A stretch of DNA of 64,000 nucleotides from an uncultured Odoribacter sp. GTDB taxonomy: Bacteria > Bacteroidota > Bacteroidia > Bacteroidales > Marinifilaceae. The translations under genes and the position numbers were made by a program. Under the pieces are notes generated by a model. It ran no database searches, was not told the origin of the DNA, and was given only the letters and a program-made list of their open reading frames with translations. The DNA is taken from the NCBI GenBank assembly GCA_910588375.1, contig CAJUQA010000008.1, forward strand, positions 1 through 64,000, written 5' to 3'. Positions 41,392 to 50,995 of the stretch are shown here, one piece after another. How positions within the stretch are numbered: position 1 is the stretch's first letter; every line of letters begins with the position of its first letter.

Positions 41392-42421
41392 AGTTTTTTA
41401 ATTCTTGGATGAATATTTCTTTTTTGTGGATAAATTCCGGTTCAATGGGGATATAACAGATTCTTTCCCTTATTTCCTGTGGCAGATGGCAGCTTTTCAA
41501 GCGGGCCGCGTCTTTCTCTGTTGTGAAAATGTATTTGTCCGGGTTGTAAATCTCTTCGAATACGGTCTGGATATTCCGGAGGTCCCGTTTGGAAAAGCGG
41601 TGATGGTCGGGATATTTCAAGACGGTGACATGAGGTGTAAGTTGCTTCAGGTGCTGGATATAAGGTTCCGGCCGGGCAATACCCGTCAGGCACAAGACAG
41701 AAGTTTTTCCGCTTGGCACGGGAGCGGGAAGCCCTGTTGTCATGCTCCGGGGGGCGCCGTATTGCATGGTGGTGAAAAATAGTTGCTGATAGGGTTTGAT
41801 TTTCAGATGTTTCGACCACAGTCTCCTTTCGATGGGAGTTAAGTTGTCCGGACATTTGGAAACGATGATGTAATCGGCTCTTTTCAATGCTCCGGAAGTT
41901 TCGCGCAACCGTCCGGCGGGGAGCAGGCAATCTTTGTAGCAGGGATGGTTGTAATCAACCAGCACGATATTTTTGTCGGCCTTCACATAGCGGTGTTGAA
42001 AAGCATCGTCCAACACAATGACTTCCGGAGGTACGGGCAGGGAGAGCAGTTTTTCGATTCCTCTGACCCGGTTGGCATCGCAGGCTACTTCTACTTCCGG
42101 AAACTTGGTTTTTATCTGCAACGGTTCGTCGCCGGCTTCTTCGGCTGTAGATTGAGGGGAAACCAGTATAAAACCTTTCGAGCGGCGTTTGTATCCGCGG
42201 CTCAGGCAGGCCACCCGGAAGTCTTTCGACAGTTCCGAAAGAAGCCATTCCGTATGAGGGGTCTTGCCGGTGCCTCCAACAGAGATGTTTCCGATACAGA
42301 TGACCGGAATACCGAAATTTTTGGATTTCAGTATCCCGGTATTGAAAAAGAAATTTCTGATCCCGACAACAAAGCCGTAGATTAAACTGAGCGGTAGCAA
42401 TAGGATTTTCAAGACTGCCAT
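41369..42421 (-). CDS. lpxK: Tetraacyldisaccharide 4'-kinase
   Basis: The 350-residue protein contains the LpxK P-loop (IGNISVGGTGKTPHTEWL), an N-terminal membrane-associated helix (LLPLSLIYGFVVGIRNFFF), SRGYKR and DDAFQHRYV with family-conserved acidic and His residues. LpxK adds the 4'-phosphate to the lipid A disaccharide at the inner membrane. It overlaps the PNP gene, an arrangement seen in other Bacteroidales as far as I recall. Confidence 0.94.
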   Translation of the reverse strand: MAVLKILLLPLSLIYGFVVGIRNFFFNTGILKSKNFGIPVICIGNISVGGTGKTPHTEWLLSELSKDFRVACLSRGYKRRSKGFILVSPQSTAEEAGDEPLQIKTKFPEVEVACDANRVRGIEKLLSLPVPPEVIVLDDAFQHRYVKADKNIVLVDYNHPCYKDCLLPAGRLRETSGALKRADYIIVSKCPDNLTPIERRLWSKHLKIKPYQQLFFTTMQYGAPRSMTTGLPAPVPSGKTSVLCLTGIARPEPYIQHLKQLTPHVTVLKYPDHHRFSKRDLRNIQTVFEEIYNPDKYIFTTEKDAARLKSCHLPQEIRERICYIPIEPEFIHKKEIFIQELKNYVAKNKR

Positions 42422-42444
42422 GTTGCGGGAGATTAGCTGACGGA

Positions 42445-44244
42445 TTAATAAAATCTTATATCATAAGGCAGACGTGCCACCAGGCCTTGACGGGTGTTCG
42501 TCAGTTCCTTTAATTCGCGGTAGGTGTCATAATATTCGCCTAATTCCGCATTCAGGATTTTGGCTTTGACGGAGGTGGAAAGTCCGCTGAACAGTTCTTC
42601 AATCGGGTTTTTCTCTACCGGATATTCTGAGAGTGTGTATTTCCCCAGGCCGGCTTTTCCGGCAGCAATGAGAATGGCATCGTCCAAGCCGCCTAATACG
42701 TCTACCAGACCTACCTGGAGAGCCTGTTCGCCAGTCCAGACACGCCCTTGTGCCACTTCGTGCACTTGGTCGCGGGTCATGCCGCGTCCTTGAGCCACCC
42801 GGTTCAGAAAGGTTTCATAACCGTTTTCGATGTATTTCTGGAGCACTTGTTTTTCATAGGCGTTTAACGGGCGGTTGCTGATGGGGAGGGGAAGTGGGTA
42901 AGCTCCTCCGAAATCGCTGTGTGCATTTGTTTTCACGCTGCTGCTGGTCATGCCCAGTTTGTCTTTGATGAGTTTTTCGCCGGTAAAGAATTGGCCGAAA
43001 ATGCCGATGGAACCGGTTAGGGTCATCGGATCGGCAACGATGGTGTCTGCGGCACAGGAAATATAGTATCCGCCGGAAGCGGCAACATTGCCCATTGAAA
43101 CGATGACGGGTTTTTCCCGGGTGGTCAGGTCGACTTCCCGCCAGATGATGTCGGAAGTCAAAGCGCTTCCTCCGGGGGAGTTGACGCGTAATACGACGGC
43201 TTTGACGTTTTTGTCCTGTCTGACTTTGCGAACGGTGGCTGCCAGTTCCGGACCGATGGCTTTGGCGCTCTGGCTCATGCCGATTTCACCGGAAGCATAG
43301 ATGACGGCTATTTTGTTCTTGCCCGAAGAGAGGGTCTTGCCTGTCAGGTTTTTGCTGTAATCCGACAACGAGGTGAGGGATAGTTTTTTGTCGGCGGCCA
43401 CCTGGCATTTTTCTTTGAGGAAAAGCAGCATCTGGTCTTCATACCATACGCCGTCGTACAATCCGAAGGCCATTTCTTCCCGGGTGGTACGGTAGTTCAT
43501 ATTATCGGCTAACCAGTTCAGGGAATCTACGGAGATATGCCGGCTTGCGGCAATGTCTTTGAGCATTGTTCCCCACAAAGAGTTTATATAGGCCGAAATC
43601 TGTTCCCGGTTGGCTTCGCTGATTTCCGTACGGGTAAAGGGTTCGACGGCCGATTTGTATTTTCCTACTTTAATGATTTCAGCCTGTATGCCGATTTTAT
43701 CGAGCAAGTCTTTGTAAAAAATCAGATTGCTGCCCAAGCCCATCAGCATCAGCGGGGTTTCCGGATTCACAAAAACGCTGTCGGCTACGGTGGCTAGATA
43801 GTAGCCCGTTTGTGAGTAGCCTAAATTGGTATAGCTGTAGATAAATTTTCCGCTTCTTTTGAAGTCAACCAAGGCATTGCGGATTTCTTCTGCCGTAGCG
43901 AAAGGCATGAAATAACTTTGAATATCCGTGATGTTGAGGTAGATGCCTTTTATTTTCGGGTCGCCGGCGGCGTGGCGTATGCTTTTCAATATACTGTTCA
44001 AACCGGGGGCTTGGTTGGTTTTCATCGACATGAAATCCAGATTGTCGAAAGGATTGGTGGATGTCCGGTCGGAGATGGAGTTGGACAAGTTGATTTCCAG
44101 CACGGTGTTATCCTTGATTTCGACGGTTTTGTCTCCCATGGTGGCCAATGCTCCTATGAAACCGAAGAATAGAATGAACATCAGGATGTTGATGATTACG
44201 AAACCGACAATTGTTGCCAGTACATATTTGAAGAAACTTTTCAT
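42445..44244 (-). CDS. sppA: Signal peptide peptidase SppA, 67-kDa type
   Basis: The 599-residue protein has an N-terminal membrane anchor (ATIVGFVIINILMFILFFGFIGAL) and two tandem S49 domains, as in E. coli SppA. The general-base Lys lies in GKYKSAVEPFTR in the first domain. The nucleophile Ser is in NVAASGGYYISCAAD in the second. It digests released signal peptides and faces the periplasm. It stands 23 nt upstream of lpxK. Confidence 0.94.
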   Translation of the reverse strand: MKSFFKYVLATIVGFVIINILMFILFFGFIGALATMGDKTVEIKDNTVLEINLSNSISDRTSTNPFDNLDFMSMKTNQAPGLNSILKSIRHAAGDPKIKGIYLNITDIQSYFMPFATAEEIRNALVDFKRSGKFIYSYTNLGYSQTGYYLATVADSVFVNPETPLMLMGLGSNLIFYKDLLDKIGIQAEIIKVGKYKSAVEPFTRTEISEANREQISAYINSLWGTMLKDIAASRHISVDSLNWLADNMNYRTTREEMAFGLYDGVWYEDQMLLFLKEKCQVAADKKLSLTSLSDYSKNLTGKTLSSGKNKIAVIYASGEIGMSQSAKAIGPELAATVRKVRQDKNVKAVVLRVNSPGGSALTSDIIWREVDLTTREKPVIVSMGNVAASGGYYISCAADTIVADPMTLTGSIGIFGQFFTGEKLIKDKLGMTSSSVKTNAHSDFGGAYPLPLPISNRPLNAYEKQVLQKYIENGYETFLNRVAQGRGMTRDQVHEVAQGRVWTGEQALQVGLVDVLGGLDDAILIAAGKAGLGKYTLSEYPVEKNPIEELFSGLSTSVKAKILNAELGEYYDTYRELKELTNTRQGLVARLPYDIRFY

Positions 44245-44283
44245 ATATAAATGTTTTAAAAATGACGTAATGTTTATACCGGG

Positions 44284-45591
44284 TTAATTGTATCTGACAA
44301 TGTCTGCGCCGATGGCATTCAGTTTTTCGTCTATATGCTCGTATCCTCGGTCAATCTGGTCGATGTTATGGATGGAACTCTTGCCGTTGGCGGACAGGGC
44401 GGCGATTAATAAGGCAATACCTGCACGGATGTCCGGTGACGTCATCTTGGTGGCGCGCAACTGGGATTCGTGGTTCTGTCCGATTACCGTGGCCCGGTGG
44501 GGGTCGCAAAGGATGATTTTGGCTCCCATGTCGATGAGTTTATCCACAAAGAAAAGACGGCTTTCAAACATTTTCTGGTGTATCAGGACGCTGCCTTTGG
44601 CTTGGGTGGCGACAACGAGAAAAACACTCAGCAGGTCGGGGGTCAGTCCCGGCCAGGGCGCATCGGCGACGGTCAGAATGGACCCGTCGATGAAGTCTTC
44701 AATCATATAGTGTTCCTGGCGTGGGATATACAGGTCGTCGCCTTTTTCCTCCACGCGGATGCCTAATTTCCGGAATGCTTCCGGAATGATGCCCAGTTGC
44801 CGGATGTTTACATCTTTTATTGTAATTTCGGAGCGGGTCATGGCAGCCAGACCGATGTAACTGCCCACTTCAATCATGTCGGGCAGGCAGCGGTGTTTGC
44901 AGCCGTGTAATTTCTCTACGCCTTCAATGGTGAGCAGATTGGACGCGATGCCGGAAATTTTAGCCCCCATGGAGTTCAGCATCAGGCAGAGCTGTTGTAT
45001 GTAGGGTTCGCAGGCTGCATTGTAAATAGTGGTTGTTCCTTTGGCCAGTACGGCAGCCATGATGATGTTGGCGGTTCCGGTGACGGAAGCTTCGTCCAGT
45101 AACATGTAATTGCCGTGAAGCTGGTTGGCGGAGGCCTTGAAACAACAGTTGGTGGCGTCATACTCAAATGTGGCGCCTAATTTTTCAAAGCCCAGGAAGT
45201 GGGTGTCTAACCGCCTCCGTCCGATTTTGTCCCCGCCGGGTTTGGGTACCAGACCGCAGCCGTGGATAGCCAACAGGGGACCTAATATCATGATGGACCC
45301 GCGCAGGCTGACGGCTTTGTTGTAAAAATCTTCCGTTTCCAGGTAGTCGAAGTTGATTCCCGCGGCCTGGAATGTGTATTCCCCGTGGGCGGGATGTTCC
45401 ACTTTCACCCCCAGTCCCTGTAACAGTTCGATAAGTTTCAGCACATCCAGGATTTCGGGGACGTTGGAAATCGTTACTTCTTCTTGGGTAAGCAGACAGG
45501 CGCAAATGACCTGTAATGCTTCATTTTTAGCTCCTTGCGGACGAAGTTCTCCTTTTAGGCGTCGTCCTCCCGTGATGACGAATCTGCTCAT
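44284..45591 (-). CDS. murA: UDP-GlcNAc enolpyruvyl transferase MurA with Asp in place of the active-site Cys
   Basis: The 435-residue enzyme starts FVITGGRRLKGELRPQGAKNEAL and has the inside-out barrel repeats of MurA. It catalyses the first committed step of peptidoglycan synthesis with PEP. The loop that reads PGGCxIG in E. coli reads PGGDKIG here, so Asp-121 replaces Cys-115, the residue alkylated by fosfomycin. The same change occurs in other naturally fosfomycin-resistant lineages. The enzyme should stay active. The upstream AmgK/MurU pair at 28.7-30.9 kb gives a second route to UDP-MurNAc. Confidence 0.94.
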   Translation of the reverse strand: MSRFVITGGRRLKGELRPQGAKNEALQVICACLLTQEEVTISNVPEILDVLKLIELLQGLGVKVEHPAHGEYTFQAAGINFDYLETEDFYNKAVSLRGSIMILGPLLAIHGCGLVPKPGGDKIGRRRLDTHFLGFEKLGATFEYDATNCCFKASANQLHGNYMLLDEASVTGTANIIMAAVLAKGTTTIYNAACEPYIQQLCLMLNSMGAKISGIASNLLTIEGVEKLHGCKHRCLPDMIEVGSYIGLAAMTRSEITIKDVNIRQLGIIPEAFRKLGIRVEEKGDDLYIPRQEHYMIEDFIDGSILTVADAPWPGLTPDLLSVFLVVATQAKGSVLIHQKMFESRLFFVDKLIDMGAKIILCDPHRATVIGQNHESQLRATKMTSPDIRAGIALLIAALSANGKSSIHNIDQIDRGYEHIDEKLNAIGADIVRYN

Positions 45592-45766
45592 TGTTTGAGG
45601 GTATAATCGTATTTATTTTCAATTGGGTAAATTTATCGAAAAAACAGAATAAATACAAATTCTGCTTAAATAGTTTGAAAACATTCGGGATAGCTGTACT
45701 TATTCTGGAAAAATTTAATTGGCAAAGTGTCCTGCGGGAAATCAGTTTTAATAAAACGGGAGCGTT

Positions 45767-46258
45767 TTATTGCTCCGGAAGTTTATTTACGGCGAGTGGG
45801 TCGGGGCATTCGGCAAGGAGCCGGGAGATGGTCTTGCGGAGAAGAGGGTGGATGAAGTCGGGCATGATTTCGTTGAGGGGTGTGAGTACGAAACGGCGTT
45901 CTGCAATCCGGGGATGAGGCAGTGTGAGGATTGGGGTGTGGATAATTTCGGAATCGCAAAATAGCAAGTCGATGTCAATGGTGCGCGATGCATAACGGAC
46001 GTCAGACGACCGGATTCGCCCCAGTGATTTTTCAATGGCTAAAGCTTGTTGGAGAAAAGTCTCCGGTGGGAGTTCTGTTTCAAACCGGAGCACCTGGTTC
46101 AAAAAGGGTTCGTCGCTTTCAAATCCCCACGGGGCGGTTTCGTATAAGGAAGAGGAAGCCACCAGTTCCCCCGTTTGTCGTGACAGGAAATCCGTGGCTT
46201 GCCGGATGTATTCCACTTTGTTACCGGAATTGCTTCCTAAAATAACCGTGGTCAGCAT
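45767..46258 (-). CDS. folK: 6-hydroxymethyl-7,8-dihydropterin pyrophosphokinase (HPPK)
   Basis: The 163-residue protein has LGSNSGNKVEYI at the start, FLNQVLRFET in the middle, and the HPPK signature (RTIDIDLLFCDSEII...LPHPRIAERRFVL). It transfers pyrophosphate from ATP to the pterin in folate synthesis. It starts 3 nt after the DUF4290 gene and is 175 nt upstream of murA. No terminator was found in that gap, so read-through is possible. Confidence 0.95.
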   Translation of the reverse strand: MLTTVILGSNSGNKVEYIRQATDFLSRQTGELVASSSLYETAPWGFESDEPFLNQVLRFETELPPETFLQQALAIEKSLGRIRSSDVRYASRTIDIDLLFCDSEIIHTPILTLPHPRIAERRFVLTPLNEIMPDFIHPLLRKTISRLLAECPDPLAVNKLPEQ

Positions 46259-46261
46259 GTT

Positions 46262-46960
46262 TTAGTTCGAATTTTTGTTATTGCCCTGCTGGTCGTTGTT
46301 TTTGAAATTCCTTTTGTGATACATATGGTTGTTGTTGTCCCGCTTGTTGTTTTTGGAATTGTTGTTGTTCTTGATTGCGGGTTTGTTGGAGCTGGGTTTG
46401 CTTTTCTTTTGCAGCAGTTCTTTGGGGTTGGATAATGTCATGCCTTCCGGAAGGATAATCGGACTGCCATAGTAGGCATTGATGTCGTTGTAAATCTGTT
46501 CATCTTCGACGGTATCCTTGTTCCAGGTCAGGAACGATTTTTTCATGTGGTTGGCTGTCAGTACGATAAGAGCCCGTTTTTGTTCCGGGTCTTCCAGCTC
46601 CTTGATTTTGTCTATCAGTTTTTCAACCGATTTGCCGTAATGCCGGTATTTGATGTGGTTGGTGCTGTATTTTATCTTTTCCGGTTTTTCGTTGATTTTG
46701 TCTATCGAGGGCAGAGGATAGGGTGTCTCGATATCTAATTTGAAGCCCGACATGATGGCTAAATGGTCCCACAGTTTGTGGCGGAAGTCGGGAACGTCCC
46801 GCAGGTGGGGATAGAGATTGCCCATTACGTCAATGACTGTTTTGGCAGCCCGGGTTCTTTCCTCCCGGTCTTCAATCGTCATAATGTGGTCCACCATTTT
46901 TTGTATGTTACGTCCGTATTCCGGTAATAATAATTTCTTTTTTTGGGTATTGTATTCCAT
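46262..46960 (-). CDS. DUF4290 domain protein
   Basis: From the preferred ATG at 46960 the product has 232 residues; an in-frame start at 46993 would add 11. The first 180 residues match the Bacteroidetes DUF4290 family (LLLPEYGRNIQKMVDHIM, DVPDFRHKLWDHLAIMSGF, GKSVEKLIDKI). The last 50 residues are a low-complexity Asn/Lys/Arg tail, possibly nucleic-acid binding. Function unknown. It is the first gene of a unit with folK, with a candidate -7 element about 220 nt upstream. Confidence 0.85.
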   Translation of the reverse strand: MEYNTQKKKLLLPEYGRNIQKMVDHIMTIEDREERTRAAKTVIDVMGNLYPHLRDVPDFRHKLWDHLAIMSGFKLDIETPYPLPSIDKINEKPEKIKYSTNHIKYRHYGKSVEKLIDKIKELEDPEQKRALIVLTANHMKKSFLTWNKDTVEDEQIYNDINAYYGSPIILPEGMTLSNPKELLQKKSKPSSNKPAIKNNNNSKNNKRDNNNHMYHKRNFKNNDQQGNNKNSN

Positions 46961-47181
46961 TTCAGGGTCTTTTGCAGATGCGCGATTACGCACTATTTCG
47001 TTTGAGTATTTAATTACATCTAGTGTACTTAAATGGTTTGTTGGGTTCGACGGCAGAAGGGATTAACCCGATAATGCGCCGGCGGTTTTGTTTTTTTTAT
47101 TCCGGATTGAAATTTATCGTATCAATAAATCCATAATTTTCAGGGAAAAACTCCGGAATGGTTTTTATGATGATTACGGTG

Positions 47182-47189
47182 CAAATATA
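47182..47189 (-). promoter_or_regulatory. Candidate -7 element of the DUF4290-folK unit
   Basis: The minus strand reads TATATTTG, an exact match. The leader would be about 215 nt and no ideal -33 is seen. Confidence 0.4.
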
Positions 47190-47218
47190 GAATATTTTTC
47201 CGGTTTCCCGGATTTAAT

Positions 47219-49489
47219 TTATCCTTCTTCTATGAATAATTTTGCAAACTTTAACAAAAGGGTCTTGGCTCCCTGTTCCGCAAAGACCACTTTCGCCTTT
47301 TTATTTACCCCCAATCCTTCTAAGTTGATTACTTTACCGGGACCGAAAGAAGGATGGTAAACTGTCATGCCCGGAATAATTTCATTGGGGTTTGCAGGTC
47401 TCAGTTTTGATTCGTCGATTTTCGGAATATCCCGCGATGCGGGAGAGAGGCTTGCAGGGCGCACTGTGTGCGAGTGTATGCCCGAAGGAGGTGTTTTGAG
47501 TCTGAATGTGGGGGCTTCACTGCAGGGCTGAATGAATCCTTCGAGAAATTGGGCATCAATCTCTTTAATGAAACGCGACGCACTGGTGTTGATGACTTGT
47601 CCGTTCCGATAGCGTGTCTGGGCGTATGAAAGTACTACCCGTTTTTCCGCCCGGGTCAGGGCGACATAAAACAACCGCCGCTCTTCTTCCAGGGCTGTTG
47701 GCGTGAAAACGCTCTGCTGGGCCGGGAAAAGGTCTTCTTCCATGCCCGTGATGAATACGTTGGGAAATTCCAGGCCTTTGGCCGCGTGTATGGTCATCAG
47801 TGTGACTTTGTTGTTGTCTTCCGGTTTTTCACTGTCCTGGTCGGTGAGCAGGGCGACGCCTTCCAAAAATGCGGGGAGTTTGTCGTCATTTCCCTCTTTA
47901 TAGTTGGTTTCGCTGAAATCTTTTATACCGTTGAGTAATTCCTGTATGTTTTCTTTACGGGAGATACCTTCGGGTGTGCTGTCGTTCGACAAATCGTCGA
48001 CAATGCCGGAGGATTGGGCAATGGTTACGGCTATATCGTAGGCATTCTCGGTTGCGATACCGGAAGCAAAACGCTCGATTAATAACCGAAAGTTGTTGAG
48101 TTTGGTCGCGGTGGAGGCATTGATGATGCCGGAGACTTTATGCAGATTGCATAATACGGTCCACATGCTTACCCGGTGTTGTAGGGCAATGTCGCGGATT
48201 TTATCGATGGTGGTGTCTCCGATACCTCTTCGGGGATAATTGATAACCCGTTTTAAGGCTTCTTCGTCGCTTTGATTGACCGCCAGACGGAAGTAAGCCA
48301 AAAGGTCTTTGATTTCTTTCCGCTGGTAGAAGGACTGGCCTCCGTATATTTTATAGGGGATGTTCCGTTTCCGCAGGGCTTCTTCCAGGATACGGGATTG
48401 GGCGTTGGTACGGTAGAGGATGGCGAAATCGCTGTACTCCTGCTGTTCGTAATTGGCCATTTTGAAAATCTCGTGGGTGACCTGGAACCCTTCTTCTTTG
48501 TCCGAAAGGGCTTTCAATACCTTGATTTTTTCCCCTTCTTCGTTTTCGGAAAAGACCCGTTTGGGAATCTGTTCTTTGTTTTTGTTAATGACGCTGTTGG
48601 CGGCATCGACAATGGTGGTGGTGGAACGGTAGTTCTGTTCCAGTTTGAAAATTTTGTAATCCGGATAGTCGTTCCTGAAATTCAGTATGTTTTCTATCCG
48701 GGCGCCCCGGAAGGAATAGATACTTTGGGCGTCGTCGCCCACGACACAGATGTTGCGGTGGGTTTCCGACAGTTTTTTGATAATCAGATACTGGGAGTAG
48801 TTGGTATCCTGGTACTCGTCCACCAGCACGTAATTGAATTTGTTCTGGTATTTATCCAGAATTTCCGGGAAATCGCGAAAAAGAATGTTGGTTTGCAGCA
48901 ACAGGTCGTCAAAGTCCATGGCATCGCTTTGCTTGCAACGGAGCTGATAATGTTTGTAGATTTCTGCTATCATGGGCTTCCGAGCTGCCTTGTCGGCTTC
49001 GATGATTCGGTCGGATTGTGCATATGCCTGTGCGACAATCAGGTTGTTTTTTGCCATGGAAATCCGTCCCAGCACATCGTTGGGCTTGTAGATTTTGTCG
49101 TCTAATTTCAAGTCTTTGACGATGCTCTTGATGAGATTTTTGGAATCCTGGGTGTCGTAAATAGTGAAATTGGAAGTATAGCCCAGTTTCTCCGCTTCAA
49201 AACGCAGGATTTTGGAGAAAACGGAATGAAATGTCCCCATCCAGAGATTTGCGGCATTCTCCGCCCCGACAAGTTGGGCGATACGTTTCTGCATTTCCCG
49301 GGCTGCTTTGTTCGTGAAGGTTAAAGCCAGGATTTTGTAAGCGGGTATCCCTTTCCCCAACAGATGGGCAATACGATAGGTCAGTACACGGGTTTTTCCG
49401 GAACCGGCTCCGGCAATCACAAGGGAAGGGCCTTCCGAGTGCAGAACGGCTTCTTGCTGGTTGTTATTCAGTTCGTTTAAAAAGTCCAC
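47219..49489 (-). CDS. pcrA: UvrD/PcrA family ATP-dependent DNA helicase
   Basis: The 756-residue superfamily 1A helicase has motif I GAGSGKTRVLTYR, motif II VDEYQDTN, QNYRST, TLMTIHAAKGLEF and motif VI VALTRAEKR. The C-terminus has the Tudor-like segment VYHPSFGPGKVINLEG typical of PcrA/UvrD. It unwinds DNA 3' to 5' in nucleotide excision repair and removes RecA or RNA polymerase. It is monocistronic, with a -7 element 42 nt upstream. Confidence 0.95.
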   Translation of the reverse strand: MDFLNELNNNQQEAVLHSEGPSLVIAGAGSGKTRVLTYRIAHLLGKGIPAYKILALTFTNKAAREMQKRIAQLVGAENAANLWMGTFHSVFSKILRFEAEKLGYTSNFTIYDTQDSKNLIKSIVKDLKLDDKIYKPNDVLGRISMAKNNLIVAQAYAQSDRIIEADKAARKPMIAEIYKHYQLRCKQSDAMDFDDLLLQTNILFRDFPEILDKYQNKFNYVLVDEYQDTNYSQYLIIKKLSETHRNICVVGDDAQSIYSFRGARIENILNFRNDYPDYKIFKLEQNYRSTTTIVDAANSVINKNKEQIPKRVFSENEEGEKIKVLKALSDKEEGFQVTHEIFKMANYEQQEYSDFAILYRTNAQSRILEEALRKRNIPYKIYGGQSFYQRKEIKDLLAYFRLAVNQSDEEALKRVINYPRRGIGDTTIDKIRDIALQHRVSMWTVLCNLHKVSGIINASTATKLNNFRLLIERFASGIATENAYDIAVTIAQSSGIVDDLSNDSTPEGISRKENIQELLNGIKDFSETNYKEGNDDKLPAFLEGVALLTDQDSEKPEDNNKVTLMTIHAAKGLEFPNVFITGMEEDLFPAQQSVFTPTALEEERRLFYVALTRAEKRVVLSYAQTRYRNGQVINTSASRFIKEIDAQFLEGFIQPCSEAPTFRLKTPPSGIHSHTVRPASLSPASRDIPKIDESKLRPANPNEIIPGMTVYHPSFGPGKVINLEGLGVNKKAKVVFAEQGAKTLLLKFAKLFIEEG

Positions 49490-49531
49490 GGTCGTATATT
49501 CTGGTCAGTGCGGCATCCCGCTATTCTCATG

Positions 49532-49539
49532 CAAAATTA
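49532..49539 (-). promoter_or_regulatory. -7 element of the helicase gene
   Basis: The minus strand reads TAATTTTG, an exact TAnnTTTG match 42 nt upstream of the start. Confidence 0.5.
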
Positions 49540-49684
49540 GAAATTTAATTTTAGAATCGGGTATAAGTGGTGCAAAAGGTCGGGACATGGTGGTGTCGGT
49601 GCCTGAAATCAAAAGTTTAAAATAAGGCTGGTTTCCGATTTTTTAATTAATATTGTATGTTGAAAACTATAAGTGTTAAAAGAG

Positions 49685-50974
49685 ATGAAGTTTTTGTGGA
49701 TATGGTGTCTCGGGCTGCTCTGTGTGTATACTGCCAAAGCTCAGTTGCCACAGTTGGAAGGATGTATTTATTCGGTTGAAACATTGAATACTCCGGACGG
49801 ATTCCCTTTTCTGGCTGTGAAAGATGTGGCTGGAAATGGCCGTGGCGGGCAGGTTCGTTTTAATGCCGGAAGTTCGGGATGGGTATACAAGTGGATGTAT
49901 GAAGGTGTAGAGTCTGGGACGGGGACTTATGCCGCCGATTCTTCCGATTTCGTTTTTCCGTTGCAGGGGAATGGAGTCTATTCCGTTACTGCGGAGAAAG
50001 AAGGGGAAGAGAGTAAGACATCGGGCGATTTTCGTATTTTCTATGTACATGTTCCTGAATTTGAGTTAAATGTGGTGGAAGAAACACGGTATGACTGTGA
50101 AGGCATAAAATTGAGAATTGACGGTTTTCAGCCGGCTTTTTATCTGTATGGGGAGGATGTGCATTATTACGGCGCCCATAGTGTTGAATATCTTTTGTCT
50201 ACCCGGCAGGAACCGATTATTTCAGTAGATTATTGGCCGGATGGAATGGAGATTTTCCAGACGGTGGATTACCGGGATGCACGCTACACGTTGAGGATAA
50301 TGGATAAGTTCGGGTTTGAGTGGACAAGTACGGAAGCGGAATATATTTCCGTCATTCCGAAGGCGAAAATGAGTTTTAAATTGCTCAATACGGTAAAGGT
50401 GGATGGATACGGGGAGGATATGGGACAGGCGCCTTTGGATGTGGAGTTTACGGACGAAAGTGTGAATGCGCAGTCGTATAAATGGTATTTGTATAAGGAT
50501 ACGGCCGATTTGAAAGATCCCTTGCCCACATTGGAAGATAGTTTGATGGATAATAGGATTCGGTATGAACAGGATTTTACCTATACTTATGAGCATCCCG
50601 GATTGTATAGGGTGAGATTGGAAGTCATTAATACGGCGGGTCCGAATAATTGTTGGGATACGACGGAATTGAAAGATATAAAAGTGATTCAGTCGCTGGT
50701 AAATGTTCCGAATGTATTTACGCCTAACGGAGACGGAATCAATGATATTTTCCGTGTGCAGGTATTGTCGTCAACCTCTTTTCATGCCGTAATTATCAAC
50801 CGGTGGGGGCGTAAAGTATATGAATGGAGCGACCAGAGCGGAGGATGGGACGGGAAAGTCAATGGGACGGATGCGAGTCCGGGAACCTATTATTATATTA
50901 TAACGGCCCGGGGACTTGAAAAGAACAATCCTCCGAAATATGTGAAAAAAGGGGCTTTGCTATTGGTGCGTTGA
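49685..50974 (+). CDS. T9SS type B sorting domain protein with PKD-like segment
   Basis: The ATG at 49685 gives a signal peptide (MKFLWIWCLGLLCVYTAKAQ) and 429 residues. Beta-rich segments follow, with a PKD-like domain over about 249-340 (PLDVEFTDESVNAQSYKWYLY, YEHPGLYRVRLEV). The type B sorting domain starts at VFTPNGDGINDIFRV and runs to the end. It is secreted through T9SS and surface attached. Unlike the cargo at 19.7 kb it has no adjacent PorP/SprF gene. Ligand unknown. Confidence 0.88.
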   Translation: MKFLWIWCLGLLCVYTAKAQLPQLEGCIYSVETLNTPDGFPFLAVKDVAGNGRGGQVRFNAGSSGWVYKWMYEGVESGTGTYAADSSDFVFPLQGNGVYSVTAEKEGEESKTSGDFRIFYVHVPEFELNVVEETRYDCEGIKLRIDGFQPAFYLYGEDVHYYGAHSVEYLLSTRQEPIISVDYWPDGMEIFQTVDYRDARYTLRIMDKFGFEWTSTEAEYISVIPKAKMSFKLLNTVKVDGYGEDMGQAPLDVEFTDESVNAQSYKWYLYKDTADLKDPLPTLEDSLMDNRIRYEQDFTYTYEHPGLYRVRLEVINTAGPNNCWDTTELKDIKVIQSLVNVPNVFTPNGDGINDIFRVQVLSSTSFHAVIINRWGRKVYEWSDQSGGWDGKVNGTDASPGTYYYIITARGLEKNNPPKYVKKGALLLVR

Positions 50975-50995
50975 AATGTATAAATAAATAGGAAT

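Noticed and set aside
48272..49105. Plus-strand ORF of 277 codons
   Set aside because: Antisense to the PcrA/UvrD helicase; its Val/Phe/Gly-rich product is a mirror of helicase codons.
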